Notes: generated by a model from the letters alone, not told the origin. A stretch of 64,000 nt of DNA from JAWLBY01 sp041687455 (GCA_041687455.1 JAWLBY010000017.1:26579-90578), one strand, 5' to 3'. Counted from the stretch's first letter, positions 25,446 to 34,551 are shown. Made by a program: numbers and translations.

Positions 25446-27070
25446 GTTTCGGCCACCGCGCATTTCCTGATCTGCCAATCTTTCGCGACATCGGCACGAC
25501 GGCCCATTACCTGTTTCGGCCCCAGCGCATTTCCTGATCTGCTAATCTATTCGCCTCGAGGCCTATTGCATCGCCCACGTTTCGGCCCCAGCGCATTTCC
25601 TGGCCGCTAATCTGCCATTCGCTCGGACGAGTGCCGATCTGCGTTTCGGCCCCAGCGCATTTCCTGATCTGCTAATCTCCCGTAAAAGTAAAGCTCAACG
25701 ACTAGCCTGTTTCGGCCCCAGCGCATTTCCTGATCTGCTAATCTCTATGTGCCCGCCCGCCAGCCGACTCCCCTGTTTCGGCCCCAGCGCATTTCCTGAT
25801 CTGCTAATCTACGTGCACCCGCACACGTCCGGCGTGTTCTGTTTCGGCCCCAGCGCATTTCCTGATCTGCTAATCTCTGCCGGCCGTGCGGCTGGTGACC
25901 GACATCGTTTCGGCCCCAGCGCATTTCCTGATCTGCTAATCTCGCTCCGGGCTGTCGCAGCAGGAGTGCGCGGTTTCGGCCCCAGCGCATTTCCTAATCT
26001 GCTAATCTCCGGAAGATTCACAGACGCACCACTAGCTAGTTTCGGCCCCAGCGCATTTCCTGATCTGCTAATCTGTTGCCGAGCTGCTGCAGAAGCATCA
26101 CGGAGTTTCGGCCCCAGCGCATTTCCTGATCTGCTAATCTTATCGGCGGTCTGCGATGGAGACGTGGCGGCGTTTCGGCCCCAGCGCATTTCCTGATCTG
26201 CTAATCTGTCGGCGATGGTGCAGGGTCAGAACTTCCTGTTTCGGCCCCAGCGCATTTCCTGATCTGCTAATCTTGAGTACGGGTTCACCAAGGCTTCAAT
26301 GTTGTTTCGGCCCCAGCGCATTTCCTGATCTGCTAATCTGCTGCAGTTCGGCGATAGTCGCAGCTTGTTGTTTCGGCCCCAGCGCATTTCCTGATCTGCT
26401 AATCTGCGCGCGCGGAGTGAGGTCAACGCCGCAAAGTTTCGGCCCCAGCGCATTTCCTGATCTGCTAATCTGTCCGACATCGCGGCCAACGTGTGCACTC
26501 AGTTTCGGCCCCAGCGCATTTCCTGATCTGCTAATCTTCGGCCGTGCCGGCGTGAACGGCTTGGACTGTTTCGGCCCCAGCGCATTTCCTGATCTGCTAA
26601 TCTTCCGTCGCATTCCTACGAACAGCGATATCAGTTTCGGCCCCAGCGCATTTCCTGATCTGCTAATCTCGTGATGTTCGCTTATGCAGTCATTGACACG
26701 TTTCGGCCCCAGCGCATTTCCTGATCTGCTAATCTACCCAGCGAACATCGCTGCCGACCGACTTCGTTTCGGCCCCAGCGCATTTCCTGATCTGCTAATC
26801 TATCCGGTGCTGGCTACACCCGTGACCGCCAGTTTCGGCCCCAGCGCATTTCCTGATCTGCTAATCTCGTGACCTCGGTCAACGCACTGATCCGCTCGTT
26901 TCGGCCCCAGCGCATTTCCTGATCTGCTAATCTCCGCCAGCAACACGCGGATCGCCTGGGCCAGTTTCGGCCCCAGCGCATTTCCTGATCTGCTAATCTT
27001 GACGGCGTAGCGCAGCGCAGCGGTGCATCGGCCGGTTTCGGCCCCAGCGCATTTCCTGATCTGCTAATCT
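25446..27070 (+). CRISPR. Type II-C CRISPR array, 25 repeats and 24 spacers
   Basis: The 36-bp repeat begins GTTTCGGCCCCAGCG and ends GATCTGCTAATCT, with spacers of 30 bp in nearly all cases (29-31 in a few, one of 35 bp next to the last repeat). Repeats begin at 25446, 25513, 25579, 25643 and then about every 66 bp to 26964 and 27035. Repeats 1 (25446) and 3 (25579) are degenerate and repeat 9 (25973) has one substitution; the others match. The plus strand is the crRNA strand, because the tracrRNA anti-repeat pairs with it and the repeat starts GTTT. Degeneracy at the left marks that side as the old end. Each repeat ends in TGCTAATCT, which resembles an extended -10 box, as in Neisseria II-C repeats. 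Confidence 0.97.
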
Positions 27071-27076
27071 CGAAGT

Positions 27077-27109
27077 GCCGCAACCCTTTGAATTACAAAG
27101 GGTTGCGGC
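27077..27109. terminator. 14-bp hairpin between the array and cas2
   Basis: GCCGCAACCCTTTG and its exact reverse complement flank the loop AATTA. It starts six bases after the last repeat, between two convergent transcription units (array plus strand, cas genes minus strand). A bidirectional terminator is the simplest reading; there is no T-tract. It also lies where an adaptation leader would be expected. Confidence 0.6.
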
Positions 27110-27142
27110 AAACTTCCTAGGCATGAATCTGCGTCCATGCGA

Positions 27143-27502
27143 TCAGAAAAGCTGGAATTGTTCCGGATTCCGAAGCCGCGCGCAGCGCTGGCGTTGTTCG
27201 AACCGAACGATCTGCTCGTACTGCTTGTCGGTCAGGCAATGAATGTACACCCTGCCACCTTCCGGCAGCACGCGCCGAATCCGCTCAATGTACTGGTCGC
27301 AGTCGGCCCTGCCTGAGCAGTGGCGCATGTAGACGGAATACTGCGCCATCACGAACCCGAGCTTCTTGAGACTCTCCCGGAAATCGTGGGCCGCCTTGCG
27401 CTCCTGCTCGGTCTCCACCGGCAGGTCGAACATCACCATCGTCCACATGAGTCGGAACCTCGACAGCGGGCACGAGGGCTGGGCCTGGCGGCGACGCGGC
27501 AT
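27143..27502 (-). CDS. cas2: CRISPR-associated endonuclease Cas2
   Basis: A 119-residue small protein of the Cas1-Cas2 integrase complex that inserts new spacers. The core has VMFDLPV with the metal-binding aspartate (Asp26) and the usual ferredoxin-like pattern, including the QYSVYMRHCSG strand and VYIHCLTDKQY. It carries about 18 extra N-terminal residues (MPRRRQAQPSCPLSRFRL) compared with many II-C Cas2 proteins; translation may instead start at the internal methionine MWTMVMF. The stop of cas1 lies one base upstream, so the genes are co-transcribed. Confidence 0.92.
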   Translation of the reverse strand: MPRRRQAQPSCPLSRFRLMWTMVMFDLPVETEQERKAAHDFRESLKKLGFVMAQYSVYMRHCSGRADCDQYIERIRRVLPEGGRVYIHCLTDKQYEQIVRFEQRQRCARLRNPEQFQLF

Positions 27503-27503
27503 T

Positions 27504-28451
27504 TCACTCGACCTCGCCGTGTTCCGTGATCGGTTCGGTCGCCAGCGCTCGCAGTGCGGTTGCGCTCAACTCACCGGGCAGCTCGAGGCTTCGCCGGCTC
27601 CCCGAAAGCGCTTCGGTCAGCGAGAAGCACATCCGGTCCAGCGCGGTCGTGATCGGAGACAGGCCGGCCTCGGTCGGGATCATCCGATACAGAACCAATG
27701 CAAGTAGTCGCTTGTTGTCCGGCGACAGCGCCGCGGCCCTGTCGCAGGCGATCAGGCCGAACACGGCCGCATCGATCAACGGTCGCAGCGGCTCCATCAG
27801 ATCATCGGCGAGTGCCATGCTGTTGAATGGGTTCCGGTGGTGCAATCCGAGCGTTGGATGCAATCCGGCGGCAACGATCGAGCGTGCGGCAGCGGTACGC
27901 AGTACGACGTAGCCGTAGTTCAGCAGTTGATTGATGCCGCTCTGATCCGGATCACGGCGGAAGGCGGTGCCGAACAGCAGCGTCCAGTAGATCCGCGCAC
28001 CTTGCGCCTCGATGTTGGCCGGGTCGCCTGCCCGAACCTGTTGAACGAGCCGTCGCATCCGTGCACCCGGTCGGCCGAACGCCTCCAGCGTACGCGCCTG
28101 AGCCCGCAGCTTCGACTGCACGATCTGTTTCCAGAGCCGATTGCGTAGACCCGGTTTCGCATGTGCCTGCTGCCACAATCGCTCGCCCTGCAAATGATGG
28201 CCCTGCAGTGGCAACAACATGGCGGCGGGCTGCTTCTTGCGATTGCAGACAACCAGCGGAGCCCGGCGCTCCGCCAGTCGCACAACAAGTTCGCCGGTCA
28301 TCACCAACCCGTGCCCACTTCCGATCAGCGCGCCTACGTCATCGATCGGAACCCGCGCCTGCTCGTTCATACCTCGCTTGATCACAAGGAATCCGCGGTC
28401 GGCATGCAGATAGCGCCCGTCCGAAGCGACCTCGATGATCCTGTTCTTCAT
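27504..28451 (-). CDS. cas1: CRISPR-associated endonuclease Cas1 (type II)
   Basis: A 315-residue integrase. The N-terminal beta domain starts KNRIIEVASDGRYL; the catalytic domain carries the metal ligands Glu148 (NIEAQGARIYW), His205 (GLHHRNPFN) and Glu220 (ADDLMEPLRP), as in type II-C Cas1 proteins. It starts in the last bases of cas9 (ATGA overlap at 28448-28451), so translation is coupled. With Cas2 it should perform spacer acquisition; no Csn2 or Cas4 gene is present, which defines subtype II-C. Confidence 0.95.
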   Translation of the reverse strand: MKNRIIEVASDGRYLHADRGFLVIKRGMNEQARVPIDDVGALIGSGHGLVMTGELVVRLAERRAPLVVCNRKKQPAAMLLPLQGHHLQGERLWQQAHAKPGLRNRLWKQIVQSKLRAQARTLEAFGRPGARMRRLVQQVRAGDPANIEAQGARIYWTLLFGTAFRRDPDQSGINQLLNYGYVVLRTAAARSIVAAGLHPTLGLHHRNPFNSMALADDLMEPLRPLIDAAVFGLIACDRAAALSPDNKRLLALVLYRMIPTEAGLSPITTALDRMCFSLTEALSGSRRSLELPGELSATALRALATEPITEHGEVE

Positions 28452-31400
28452 TCGATGAACCCGGGATCGTGGACGAAACCGAGATGGTCGACCGTGACGC
28501 GCCGGGCACGGAGCATTTTCAATTTCGAGCCGGCAACCGTGACATAGCGGAACAAGTCAGCCGCGTCACTGTGGCGGCGCTTGAGGTCTCCGGCTTCGTG
28601 ATGCTCGGCCAGCGTCAATTGTCCGCCCGACTTCTTGACCACCCGCATGATCTGGCGCTCGCCGGCGCTCGGCTCAATCAGGACAAGGTCGTTATCGAAC
28701 AGCCGCATGACTACATCTGCCGTGCTGCCAGCGCCATTCCTGCTCGCATCGAATCGGGACAGGACGCGGTCGCGCCATCCGGTGCCAACGCGAATCACCT
28801 CGAAGCAGGCATTGCCATCGGTCTTCACGGCCCGCCCCCGGATACGATTCGGATTGGGTATCTCGATGACTGAAATCCGCTCGGCAATCCGGACTCTCCG
28901 GATGCCCGTCTCATCCGACCACCGTTGAAGCGCCGACGCGATCTCCTTTGCACTCCGCCCGGCCGACGTAATCTCCAGAAGCCGATCCCGAAGGGTCGGG
29001 TCAAGAACGACCTGCGCCTTTGCCGCATCCGTAATCGACGTCAGCGGCACGCGGTGCGCGACAAGCGCCGGCGTCCGGCCATCCGCAGGTTCGACGACCG
29101 AGTAGTTCGTGGTCTTGTGCAAGGCGCCGCCTGCATCGTGATCGGGGCGATGCGATACGATGACGCGTTGTGCGTTGCTGCGGACTGAATCGCTGAATCC
29201 GTCGAACGGCTGGCCGAGCTGCTCGAAGAATCGGTGACTGCGTCCCAGCTCGTAAGCCTCGGCCACCTTGCTGAGCCGCTGGATGACGGAGCGATCGCAG
29301 GCGCCGATGACCGCAGCATCCACCGCATGATGCCGGTGATCATTGCGATTCTTCCTGCTGCCGCCCAGCGCATCGTTGAGCCCCCATTTTCCGCGCAGCA
29401 TGGAAGTCAACCGGCCGGTCGCCACCCAGACCCGGTCCTTGTAGCAAACGTGCGCCAGGTACTGCTTTGCCAATCGCGACAGGTACGCAGTGTCGGTCAG
29501 GTGCCGATCGAGAAAGTCTCGCTCCTGCAAGAATGTCTGCAGAGCGTCCGGCAGGAATCGACGCTGCTTGCGCCGCCACGCCGGATGGACAGCGAATCTT
29601 GTCAGCCTGGCCTCGATCTCGTCCCATCGGATAGAAGCGGCGTTGGACGCGAAAGCTGCATGCGGATCACGGTCGCCCTTGATACGGTTCGCCGATCGAA
29701 ACGAAAGCACGCGGTTGCCAATACCGTCGTCGAGCGACTTGGAGAACGGAAGGATGTGGTCGATCTCGATTTCATCGCTGAACAGCACTTCCTGCCCGAT
29801 CGCTCGACCGCTGTATGTACAGACGCGCTCGAGAATCGGCAGCTCCTCCCACAAGCGAAGACGCATCAGATTCTCGCGATTGACAGGCAAGCCCCGCTTT
29901 CTCAGTTCTGCTCGCCTGCCCTCGTTCGCCAACTCGTTGCGACGCTGTTCGGCAATGAGCTCGCCGCGCCGCTTGCCCGACATGCCGAACTCGCGCGCAA
30001 GTTCGACGATGATCTGTCGCGGTCGACCATATCGCCGAATGATCTCGTTGACGAGCTTGCGCAGCTCATTGAGCCCGACATGGACGGTCGGGTTCGGCAG
30101 GCGCCCGAACCGGGCCTCTTCCGGCACCTGCGACCACGGCATCGGTTGTGCGTGTCCACGCAGGATTTCGCCGTAGTACGGCAAACGCCCGAGCAATCGG
30201 CTTTCATCTGGCAGAAAATCCGAATGACTGCCGTAGCCGGCGGCCGCCACTGCCTGGTCGTAGCTGGTCACGTCCCGCTCCATGGCGGCGACCAGCCTAC
30301 CGAGCGCCTTCAGCGACAGCTCTCCGAACCCGTCGGGCACATCGACCCGTGAGAGCGCCGCCAACTGCGCCCCACTGACTTCAATGCCCTTGTCGGCAAG
30401 CCGACTGCGAAGGTTCTCGTCATCGTGCGCCAGCGCCAACGCCTCTATCACGTCGGCCTGACGGTCTACGCTGAAGGCGTGCCACCCGGGTCCGAAGCAC
30501 TCCGTCGCCGCTAGCCTGGGCGAGATCTGATCGCCCGCCAGGTGTTTCTTGCTGCGAGCCAGGTTGAATGGCTCGATCTCGTCGTCCTTGCTGATGCCCA
30601 GGACACGTCGGACCTGCGGCCAGGTCAGCTTGCCACGCTTTTCGACCTCGAGCAGGCAAACGTCACGCTCGCGGCGAGTCAACGGGATCGCATCACCATT
30701 CGGCAGTTCAATTCTCAGATTGGCGAGGTCGGACAGAATCCGAAAACGCGCAAACATCGGGTGGCCGCGCCGGCAGCGCGTCTCTCCCGGTTCCAGCAGG
30801 CACGCTCCGGCGGGAACGGCTTTCAAGGGCCGCTGATGTTCGATGAAGTAGCGCAACCTGCGGCAGGAATCCTGGGTCAACGCTTCGGGATGGAAGCGGC
30901 GTTGGAACGCCCAGAGCCGGTCGAATTCGTCGAGCACGAGCCCGCGGTCGGGATAGAAATCGTAGTTTCCATCGACCTGTGGGCGGGCGAGCACCGGCAG
31001 TCTCAGCGCATGCCGTTTCCACAGGAGCTGCCCGATCGTCTGGCAGCCCTGTTCTGATAGCTCCGCCTTGAGTCTTGCAATACCCGACTTGATCTTGCCG
31101 CTCTCCTTCGCATCGGCCGCTTCCGCAAGTTGCTTGCGCGAGGACTTGAAGCCGCGCTTGCGCGCGAGATGGTAGAGCGCTCGGGCGAACTCGGGCAGCG
31201 GCAGGGCCTCTCGAAGGCCGCGATCCCGCAGCTCGTAGGGGTCGATCCGGACGAGGGCCTGCCGAAGTTCACCGTCCTGTGGCAACAGGCCGGACCGGAT
31301 CAATTCGTTCAGGAATCCATGCCGCCGTTGCACTGTTCGTTGCCGCTGCCGTCTGGCCTGGCGGGCCAGGCGACGGTTGACCGCCAGCGACGTACGACTC

Positions 31401-31540
31401 TGCGGGTCCCGGCCGTCCGGGAAGATGCGCACGCCCATCCGCAACAACCGCTCAATGCGATCAGCGCCGTCGAGAGCGTACACGCACCAGCCGATCGAGT
31501 TCGTGCCGATGTCCAGACCCAGCCGATACGACTTCGCCAT
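28448..31540 (-). CDS. cas9: CRISPR effector nuclease Cas9 (type II-C)
   Basis: RNA-guided nuclease that cuts invading DNA using crRNA and tracrRNA. The 1030-residue size is the compact II-C class. RuvC-I is at the start (GLDIGTNSIGW, Asp10), RuvC-II at IIVELAREFG (Glu513), the HNH domain at EIEIDHILPFSKSLDDG (His595), RuvC-III at DHRHHAVDAAVIG (Asp741, His737-738). All catalytic residues are intact. An arginine-rich helix follows RuvC-I. The gene is less GC-rich than its neighbours, which suggests horizontal transfer. It starts at ATG 31540, behind an AGAGGGGG site, and is divergent from the tracrRNA. Confidence 0.97.
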   Translation of the reverse strand: MAKSYRLGLDIGTNSIGWCVYALDGADRIERLLRMGVRIFPDGRDPQSRTSLAVNRRLARQARRQRQRTVQRRHGFLNELIRSGLLPQDGELRQALVRIDPYELRDRGLREALPLPEFARALYHLARKRGFKSSRKQLAEAADAKESGKIKSGIARLKAELSEQGCQTIGQLLWKRHALRLPVLARPQVDGNYDFYPDRGLVLDEFDRLWAFQRRFHPEALTQDSCRRLRYFIEHQRPLKAVPAGACLLEPGETRCRRGHPMFARFRILSDLANLRIELPNGDAIPLTRRERDVCLLEVEKRGKLTWPQVRRVLGISKDDEIEPFNLARSKKHLAGDQISPRLAATECFGPGWHAFSVDRQADVIEALALAHDDENLRSRLADKGIEVSGAQLAALSRVDVPDGFGELSLKALGRLVAAMERDVTSYDQAVAAAGYGSHSDFLPDESRLLGRLPYYGEILRGHAQPMPWSQVPEEARFGRLPNPTVHVGLNELRKLVNEIIRRYGRPRQIIVELAREFGMSGKRRGELIAEQRRNELANEGRRAELRKRGLPVNRENLMRLRLWEELPILERVCTYSGRAIGQEVLFSDEIEIDHILPFSKSLDDGIGNRVLSFRSANRIKGDRDPHAAFASNAASIRWDEIEARLTRFAVHPAWRRKQRRFLPDALQTFLQERDFLDRHLTDTAYLSRLAKQYLAHVCYKDRVWVATGRLTSMLRGKWGLNDALGGSRKNRNDHRHHAVDAAVIGACDRSVIQRLSKVAEAYELGRSHRFFEQLGQPFDGFSDSVRSNAQRVIVSHRPDHDAGGALHKTTNYSVVEPADGRTPALVAHRVPLTSITDAAKAQVVLDPTLRDRLLEITSAGRSAKEIASALQRWSDETGIRRVRIAERISVIEIPNPNRIRGRAVKTDGNACFEVIRVGTGWRDRVLSRFDASRNGAGSTADVVMRLFDNDLVLIEPSAGERQIMRVVKKSGGQLTLAEHHEAGDLKRRHSDAADLFRYVTVAGSKLKMLRARRVTVDHLGFVHDPGFIE

Positions 31541-31551
31541 CTTGCCCCCTC

Positions 31552-31580
31552 TTGATTTGCCCGGAGTTGATTGAGATGAT
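31552..31580 (+). promoter_or_regulatory. Candidate tracrRNA promoter
   Basis: TTGATT (31552-31557) and GATGAT (31575-31580), each four of six with the consensus, are separated by 17 bp. Transcription would begin near 31587, a few bases ahead of the anti-repeat. Only this fit supports it. Confidence 0.4.
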
Positions 31581-31586
31581 CCACCT

Positions 31587-31679
31587 GCATTTCAGCAGAT
31601 CAGGAAATGCGCTTGGCCCGCTAACAAAGCGCACAAGCGCGTCAAATGTGAAGGCCGCCTCCGGGCGGCCTTCGTTTTT
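31587..31679 (+). ncRNA. tracrRNA, divergent from cas9
   Basis: Contains a 20-base anti-repeat (31594-31613: starts AGCAGATCAGG, ends AATGCGCT) exactly complementary to positions 12-31 of the CRISPR repeat. GGCC and AAC segments follow (31615-31625) that can extend pairing across a bulge, then an internal stem (AAGCGC / GCGC region, 31627-31641). A factor-independent terminator follows: AAGGCCGCC / GGCGGCCTT at 31651-31672 and a run of five T. This order (anti-repeat, stem, terminator) matches II-C tracrRNAs. The 5' end is inferred from the candidate promoter. Confidence 0.9.
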
Positions 31680-32127
31680 CCGGCCCCCGGATACGGGAAT
31701 CACTTTGCACCATGCTGCCCGTTCCGGCCAGCGCATGGTCATTGACAAGTGTCGCCTGCGCGCCATTTATCGCACCGGCAGGAGCTGATCTCAGGTTCAC
31801 AACGCAAAGCATGACGCCGGACAGCGTTGCACGTCTGTCGGGAGATCACTACATGCTCTGTCAGGCGCGTGGGGAAGCGCCGGCAAGACTGGCGCCAATC
31901 ACGCGGCGCTCGGAGTCGGCAGTGCGTCGGATCGGTGACGATCCGGAACGTGGCGTCCCACGCGAGAGCAGAATTCGGTAACGCGACGGTTCGATTTGGA
32001 CCAGACGGACGCCCGGAGGCGGCGTCAGGAACCAGAAAACGGCTCCCGCCGCGATGGCTCGATCCATCGAACCATCGCGACCGAAGCAGCGCCCACCCAC
32101 CACGGTGTTACTGGCCGGACGCGTGCC
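31680..32127. other. Intergenic region, about 450 bp
   Basis: Lies between the tracrRNA terminator and the persulfide dioxygenase gene. Reading frames in all directions lack family resemblance and good start sites. I see no repeats that match the CRISPR array. It could be the right flank of the CRISPR insertion. Confidence 0.5.
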
Positions 32128-33006
32128 TCAGCTCGGCACGCCCGGGAACTGGTCGATCGGCAACTTCAGGTAACGCACGCCGTTGTCTTCCGGCTCCGGC
32201 ATCTGCCCGGCGCGGATGTTGACCTGCACCGACGGCAGGATCAGCGTCGGCATCGGCAGCGTCGCATCGCGCGCCTGCCGCATCGTCACGAATTCGTCCT
32301 GGCTGCGACCGCCGCCGACATGGATGTTGGCGGCCTTCTCGGCCCCAATCGTGGTTTCGCACCGGTGCTCGCGGCCGCCCGGCGCGTAGTCGTGACAGAC
32401 GAAAACGCGGGTCTCGTCGGGCAGCGCGAACAGGCGCTGGATCGATGCGTACAGTCGCGCCGCGTCACCGCCGGGGAAGTCGCAGCGTGCAGTGCCGCCG
32501 TCCGGCATGAACAGCGTGTCGCCGGTGAACAGTGCATCGCCGATCAGGTAACTGACGCTGTCATTGGTGTGACCCGGCGTGTTGATGACGCGACCGGTCA
32601 GGCCGCCGACTTCGAATGCCTCGTCGTCGGCGAACAGATGGTCGAACTGCGAGCCATCGACCGGAAAATGTTCGCCGAGGTTGAAGATCGGCCGGAACGT
32701 CTTCTGCACGGTGCGGATGCCCTCGCCGATCGCGAGCCGGGCGCCCGGTACCTGCTGCTTGATCCAGTGCCCGGCCGACAGGTGGTCGGCATGCGCGTGC
32801 GTCTCAAGGATCCATTTCAGGTCCAGCCCGCGTTCGCGTACCACTTCCAGCACGCGCTGCACGGTGGCGACGCCGGTGTTGCCGGATTTGTGGTCGAAGT
32901 CGAGCACCGGGTCGATCACCGCCGCCTGGCGGCTTTCCGGATCGATTGCCAGATAGGTCCAGGTGCTGCTTTCGTCGTGGAAGAACGGGGTCACGTCGGC
33001 TTTCAT
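32128..33006 (-). CDS. blh: Persulfide dioxygenase-like MBL-fold hydrolase
   Basis: A 292-residue metallo-beta-lactamase-fold enzyme of the ETHE1/Blh group, which oxidises glutathione persulfide to sulfite. The metal motif THAHADHLS provides His70, His72 and Asp74; further ligands are in NTPGHTND and LFTGDTLF and FVCHDYAPGGRE. The C-terminal section of about 60 residues is typical of Blh rather than glyoxalase II. It lies at the end of a minus-strand run TauE-exporter and peroxiredoxin, in an island with sulfide:quinone oxidoreductase. An AGGAGA site precedes ATG 33006. Confidence 0.87.
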   Translation of the reverse strand: MKADVTPFFHDESSTWTYLAIDPESRQAAVIDPVLDFDHKSGNTGVATVQRVLEVVRERGLDLKWILETHAHADHLSAGHWIKQQVPGARLAIGEGIRTVQKTFRPIFNLGEHFPVDGSQFDHLFADDEAFEVGGLTGRVINTPGHTNDSVSYLIGDALFTGDTLFMPDGGTARCDFPGGDAARLYASIQRLFALPDETRVFVCHDYAPGGREHRCETTIGAEKAANIHVGGGRSQDEFVTMRQARDATLPMPTLILPSVQVNIRAGQMPEPEDNGVRYLKLPIDQFPGVPS

Positions 33007-33032
33007 GGAAGGTCTCCTCGTGGCCGTGAGAA

Positions 33033-33797
33033 TCAGAACAGGGTCGGCAGCGTGTTCCAGACGATGAATCCACCCATCGCCAGCAGGAACAGCGCAAATA
33101 CACGCTTCAGCGTGTGCTGCGGCAGTCGGTGCGCGAGTTGCATGCCGGCCAGCGTGCCAGTGGCACCGATCGCGGTGAAGGTACCGATCAGTGACCAGTT
33201 CAGCGTGAGGCCGGCTGCGCCCAGCACACTGAGGTATTTGGCGAAGCCGGAGAACGACTTCAGCGCGATGATCCACAGGCTGGTACCGACCGCGCGATGC
33301 ACGCTGAGCCCGCCGAGCAGTACCAGCGCCGGCACGATCAGGAAGCCGCCGCCGACACCGACCAGCCCGGTCAGCGCGCCGACCGCGAGGCCGTCGATGA
33401 CGACCGCAAGCCGCCGCCGCGGCGCGGCCGGTTCGGCCGCCGCCAGCCGCGGACCGCGGAACATCATTGCGGCCGCCACCAGCATCACGACCGCGAACAG
33501 CAGCAACTGCACGGCGCCCGGCACCCATTGCGAGGCCCAGGCACCGATCCAGGTGCCGATCATGCCGGGGCCGCCGAACCAGAGCACGCTGCGCCAGTCG
33601 ACCGCGCGCTTCAGCGTCCACGGCACCGCACCGGCCAGCGCGATGGCGCCGACGATCGCCAGCGAACCGGCGATCGCGACCTTCTCCGGCTGGCCGACCA
33701 GGTAGACCAGGATCGGCACGGTCAGGATCGACCCGCCCGAGCCGAGCAGTCCGAGACTGAGTCCGATCGCCAATGCGCCGACCAATGCGTAGATCAT
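33033..33797 (-). CDS. TauE/SafE family sulfite exporter
   Basis: A 254-residue inner-membrane protein with eight predicted helices in two repeats. The first repeat opens LVGALAIGLSLGLLGSGGSILTVPILVYL and the second LAVGALTGLVGVGGGFLIVPALVLL, both with the G-x-G-G-(S/G) signature of the TauE family. Beside a persulfide dioxygenase, which makes sulfite, it is likely a sulfite or organosulfonate exporter. It begins downstream of a strong hairpin that separates it from the peroxiredoxin gene. Confidence 0.9.
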   Translation of the reverse strand: MIYALVGALAIGLSLGLLGSGGSILTVPILVYLVGQPEKVAIAGSLAIVGAIALAGAVPWTLKRAVDWRSVLWFGGPGMIGTWIGAWASQWVPGAVQLLLFAVVMLVAAAMMFRGPRLAAAEPAAPRRRLAVVIDGLAVGALTGLVGVGGGFLIVPALVLLGGLSVHRAVGTSLWIIALKSFSGFAKYLSVLGAAGLTLNWSLIGTFTAIGATGTLAGMQLAHRLPQHTLKRVFALFLLAMGGFIVWNTLPTLF

Positions 33798-33823
33798 TCG
33801 TGTATTCCGCGGAATTCGGGAAG

Positions 33824-33852
33824 ACGGCGGACCCGGACACCGGGTCCGCCGT
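33824..33852. terminator. Perfect 13-bp hairpin between the peroxiredoxin and TauE genes
   Basis: ACGGCGGACCCGG pairs with CCGGGTCCGCCGT around a three-base ACA loop. It starts seven bases after the peroxiredoxin stop codon (minus strand), so it could attenuate transcription into the exporter and dioxygenase genes. No T-tract. Confidence 0.6.
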
Positions 33853-33858
33853 TGTTGC

Positions 33859-34503
33859 TTACAGCGCCTTGCGGCTGAAGTACCAGTCGACGTAGTCGTA
33901 GCCTTCGGACGCGCGCTTCTCGGCGCCCTCGACCGTCGACGGCGGCGGCACGATCACCGGCTCGCCCTTCTTCCAGTTCTCCGGCGTGGCGACCTTGTAC
34001 CGATCGCTGACCTGCAGTGCATCGAGCAGGCGCAGGAACTCGTCGACCGAGCGGCCGTTGGTCATCGGGTAATAGACCATCGCGCGCAGGATCCCTTCCG
34101 GATCGATCAGGAAGGTGGCACGCACCGCGGACGTGTCGCTCGCACCGGACTGGATCATTCCGTAATCCTTCGCGACCTGCATCGACAGGTCGGCGATGAT
34201 CGGGAAATCGATCGACACACCGAACTTCTCCTTGACGTTGCGCACCCACGCGATGTGCGAATGCACACTGTCGATCGACAGCCCGAGCAGTTCGCAGTTG
34301 CGGTCACGGAACTGCGCGGAGCGCTCGGCGAAGGCGGTGAACTCGGTGGTGCAGACCGGCGTGAAGTCGGCCGGATGCGAGAACAGCACCAGCCACTTGC
34401 CGCGGTAATCGGCCAGCGTCTTCTGCCCATGCGTGGTACGGGCGTTGAAATCCGGCGCCGGACGGTTCAGTTGCGGCAGGCTGGGGGATTCGGACTGGGA
34501 CAT
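33859..34503 (-). CDS. Peroxiredoxin (1-Cys Prx6-like)
   Basis: A 214-residue thiol peroxidase. The peroxidatic cysteine lies in PADFTPVCTTEF (about residue 50) with the conserved Thr and Arg (RATFLIDPEG) of the active site. The long C-terminal part with WKKGEPVIVPP is characteristic of the Prx6/AhpC-like 1-Cys group. No resolving cysteine is obvious (another Cys at RNCELLG). In this cluster it may remove peroxide or reactive sulfur species. AGGAGA precedes ATG 34503. An operator-like element lies upstream. Confidence 0.9.
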   Translation of the reverse strand: MSQSESPSLPQLNRPAPDFNARTTHGQKTLADYRGKWLVLFSHPADFTPVCTTEFTAFAERSAQFRDRNCELLGLSIDSVHSHIAWVRNVKEKFGVSIDFPIIADLSMQVAKDYGMIQSGASDTSAVRATFLIDPEGILRAMVYYPMTNGRSVDEFLRLLDALQVSDRYKVATPENWKKGEPVIVPPPSTVEGAEKRASEGYDYVDWYFSRKAL

Positions 34504-34551
34504 CGCAATCTCTCCTGTGTACATTGGCCCCTTCGTTGGGGTGCACGCACA

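Noticed and set aside
25700..27083. Several open reading frames of 60-172 codons across the CRISPR array, with repeating FGPSAFPDLLI or ISRSGNALGPK residues
   Set aside because: They are translations of the 36-bp repeat; period 66 is divisible by three, which keeps frames open. No start sites or family resemblance.
27071..27142. Possible second tracrRNA between the array and cas2
   Set aside because: The hairpin there has no complementarity to the repeat; the anti-repeat at 31594-31613 is exact.
31712..32222. Short frames between the tracrRNA and the dioxygenase gene
   Set aside because: No family resemblance, poor starts and overlapping frames of similar length in several directions.
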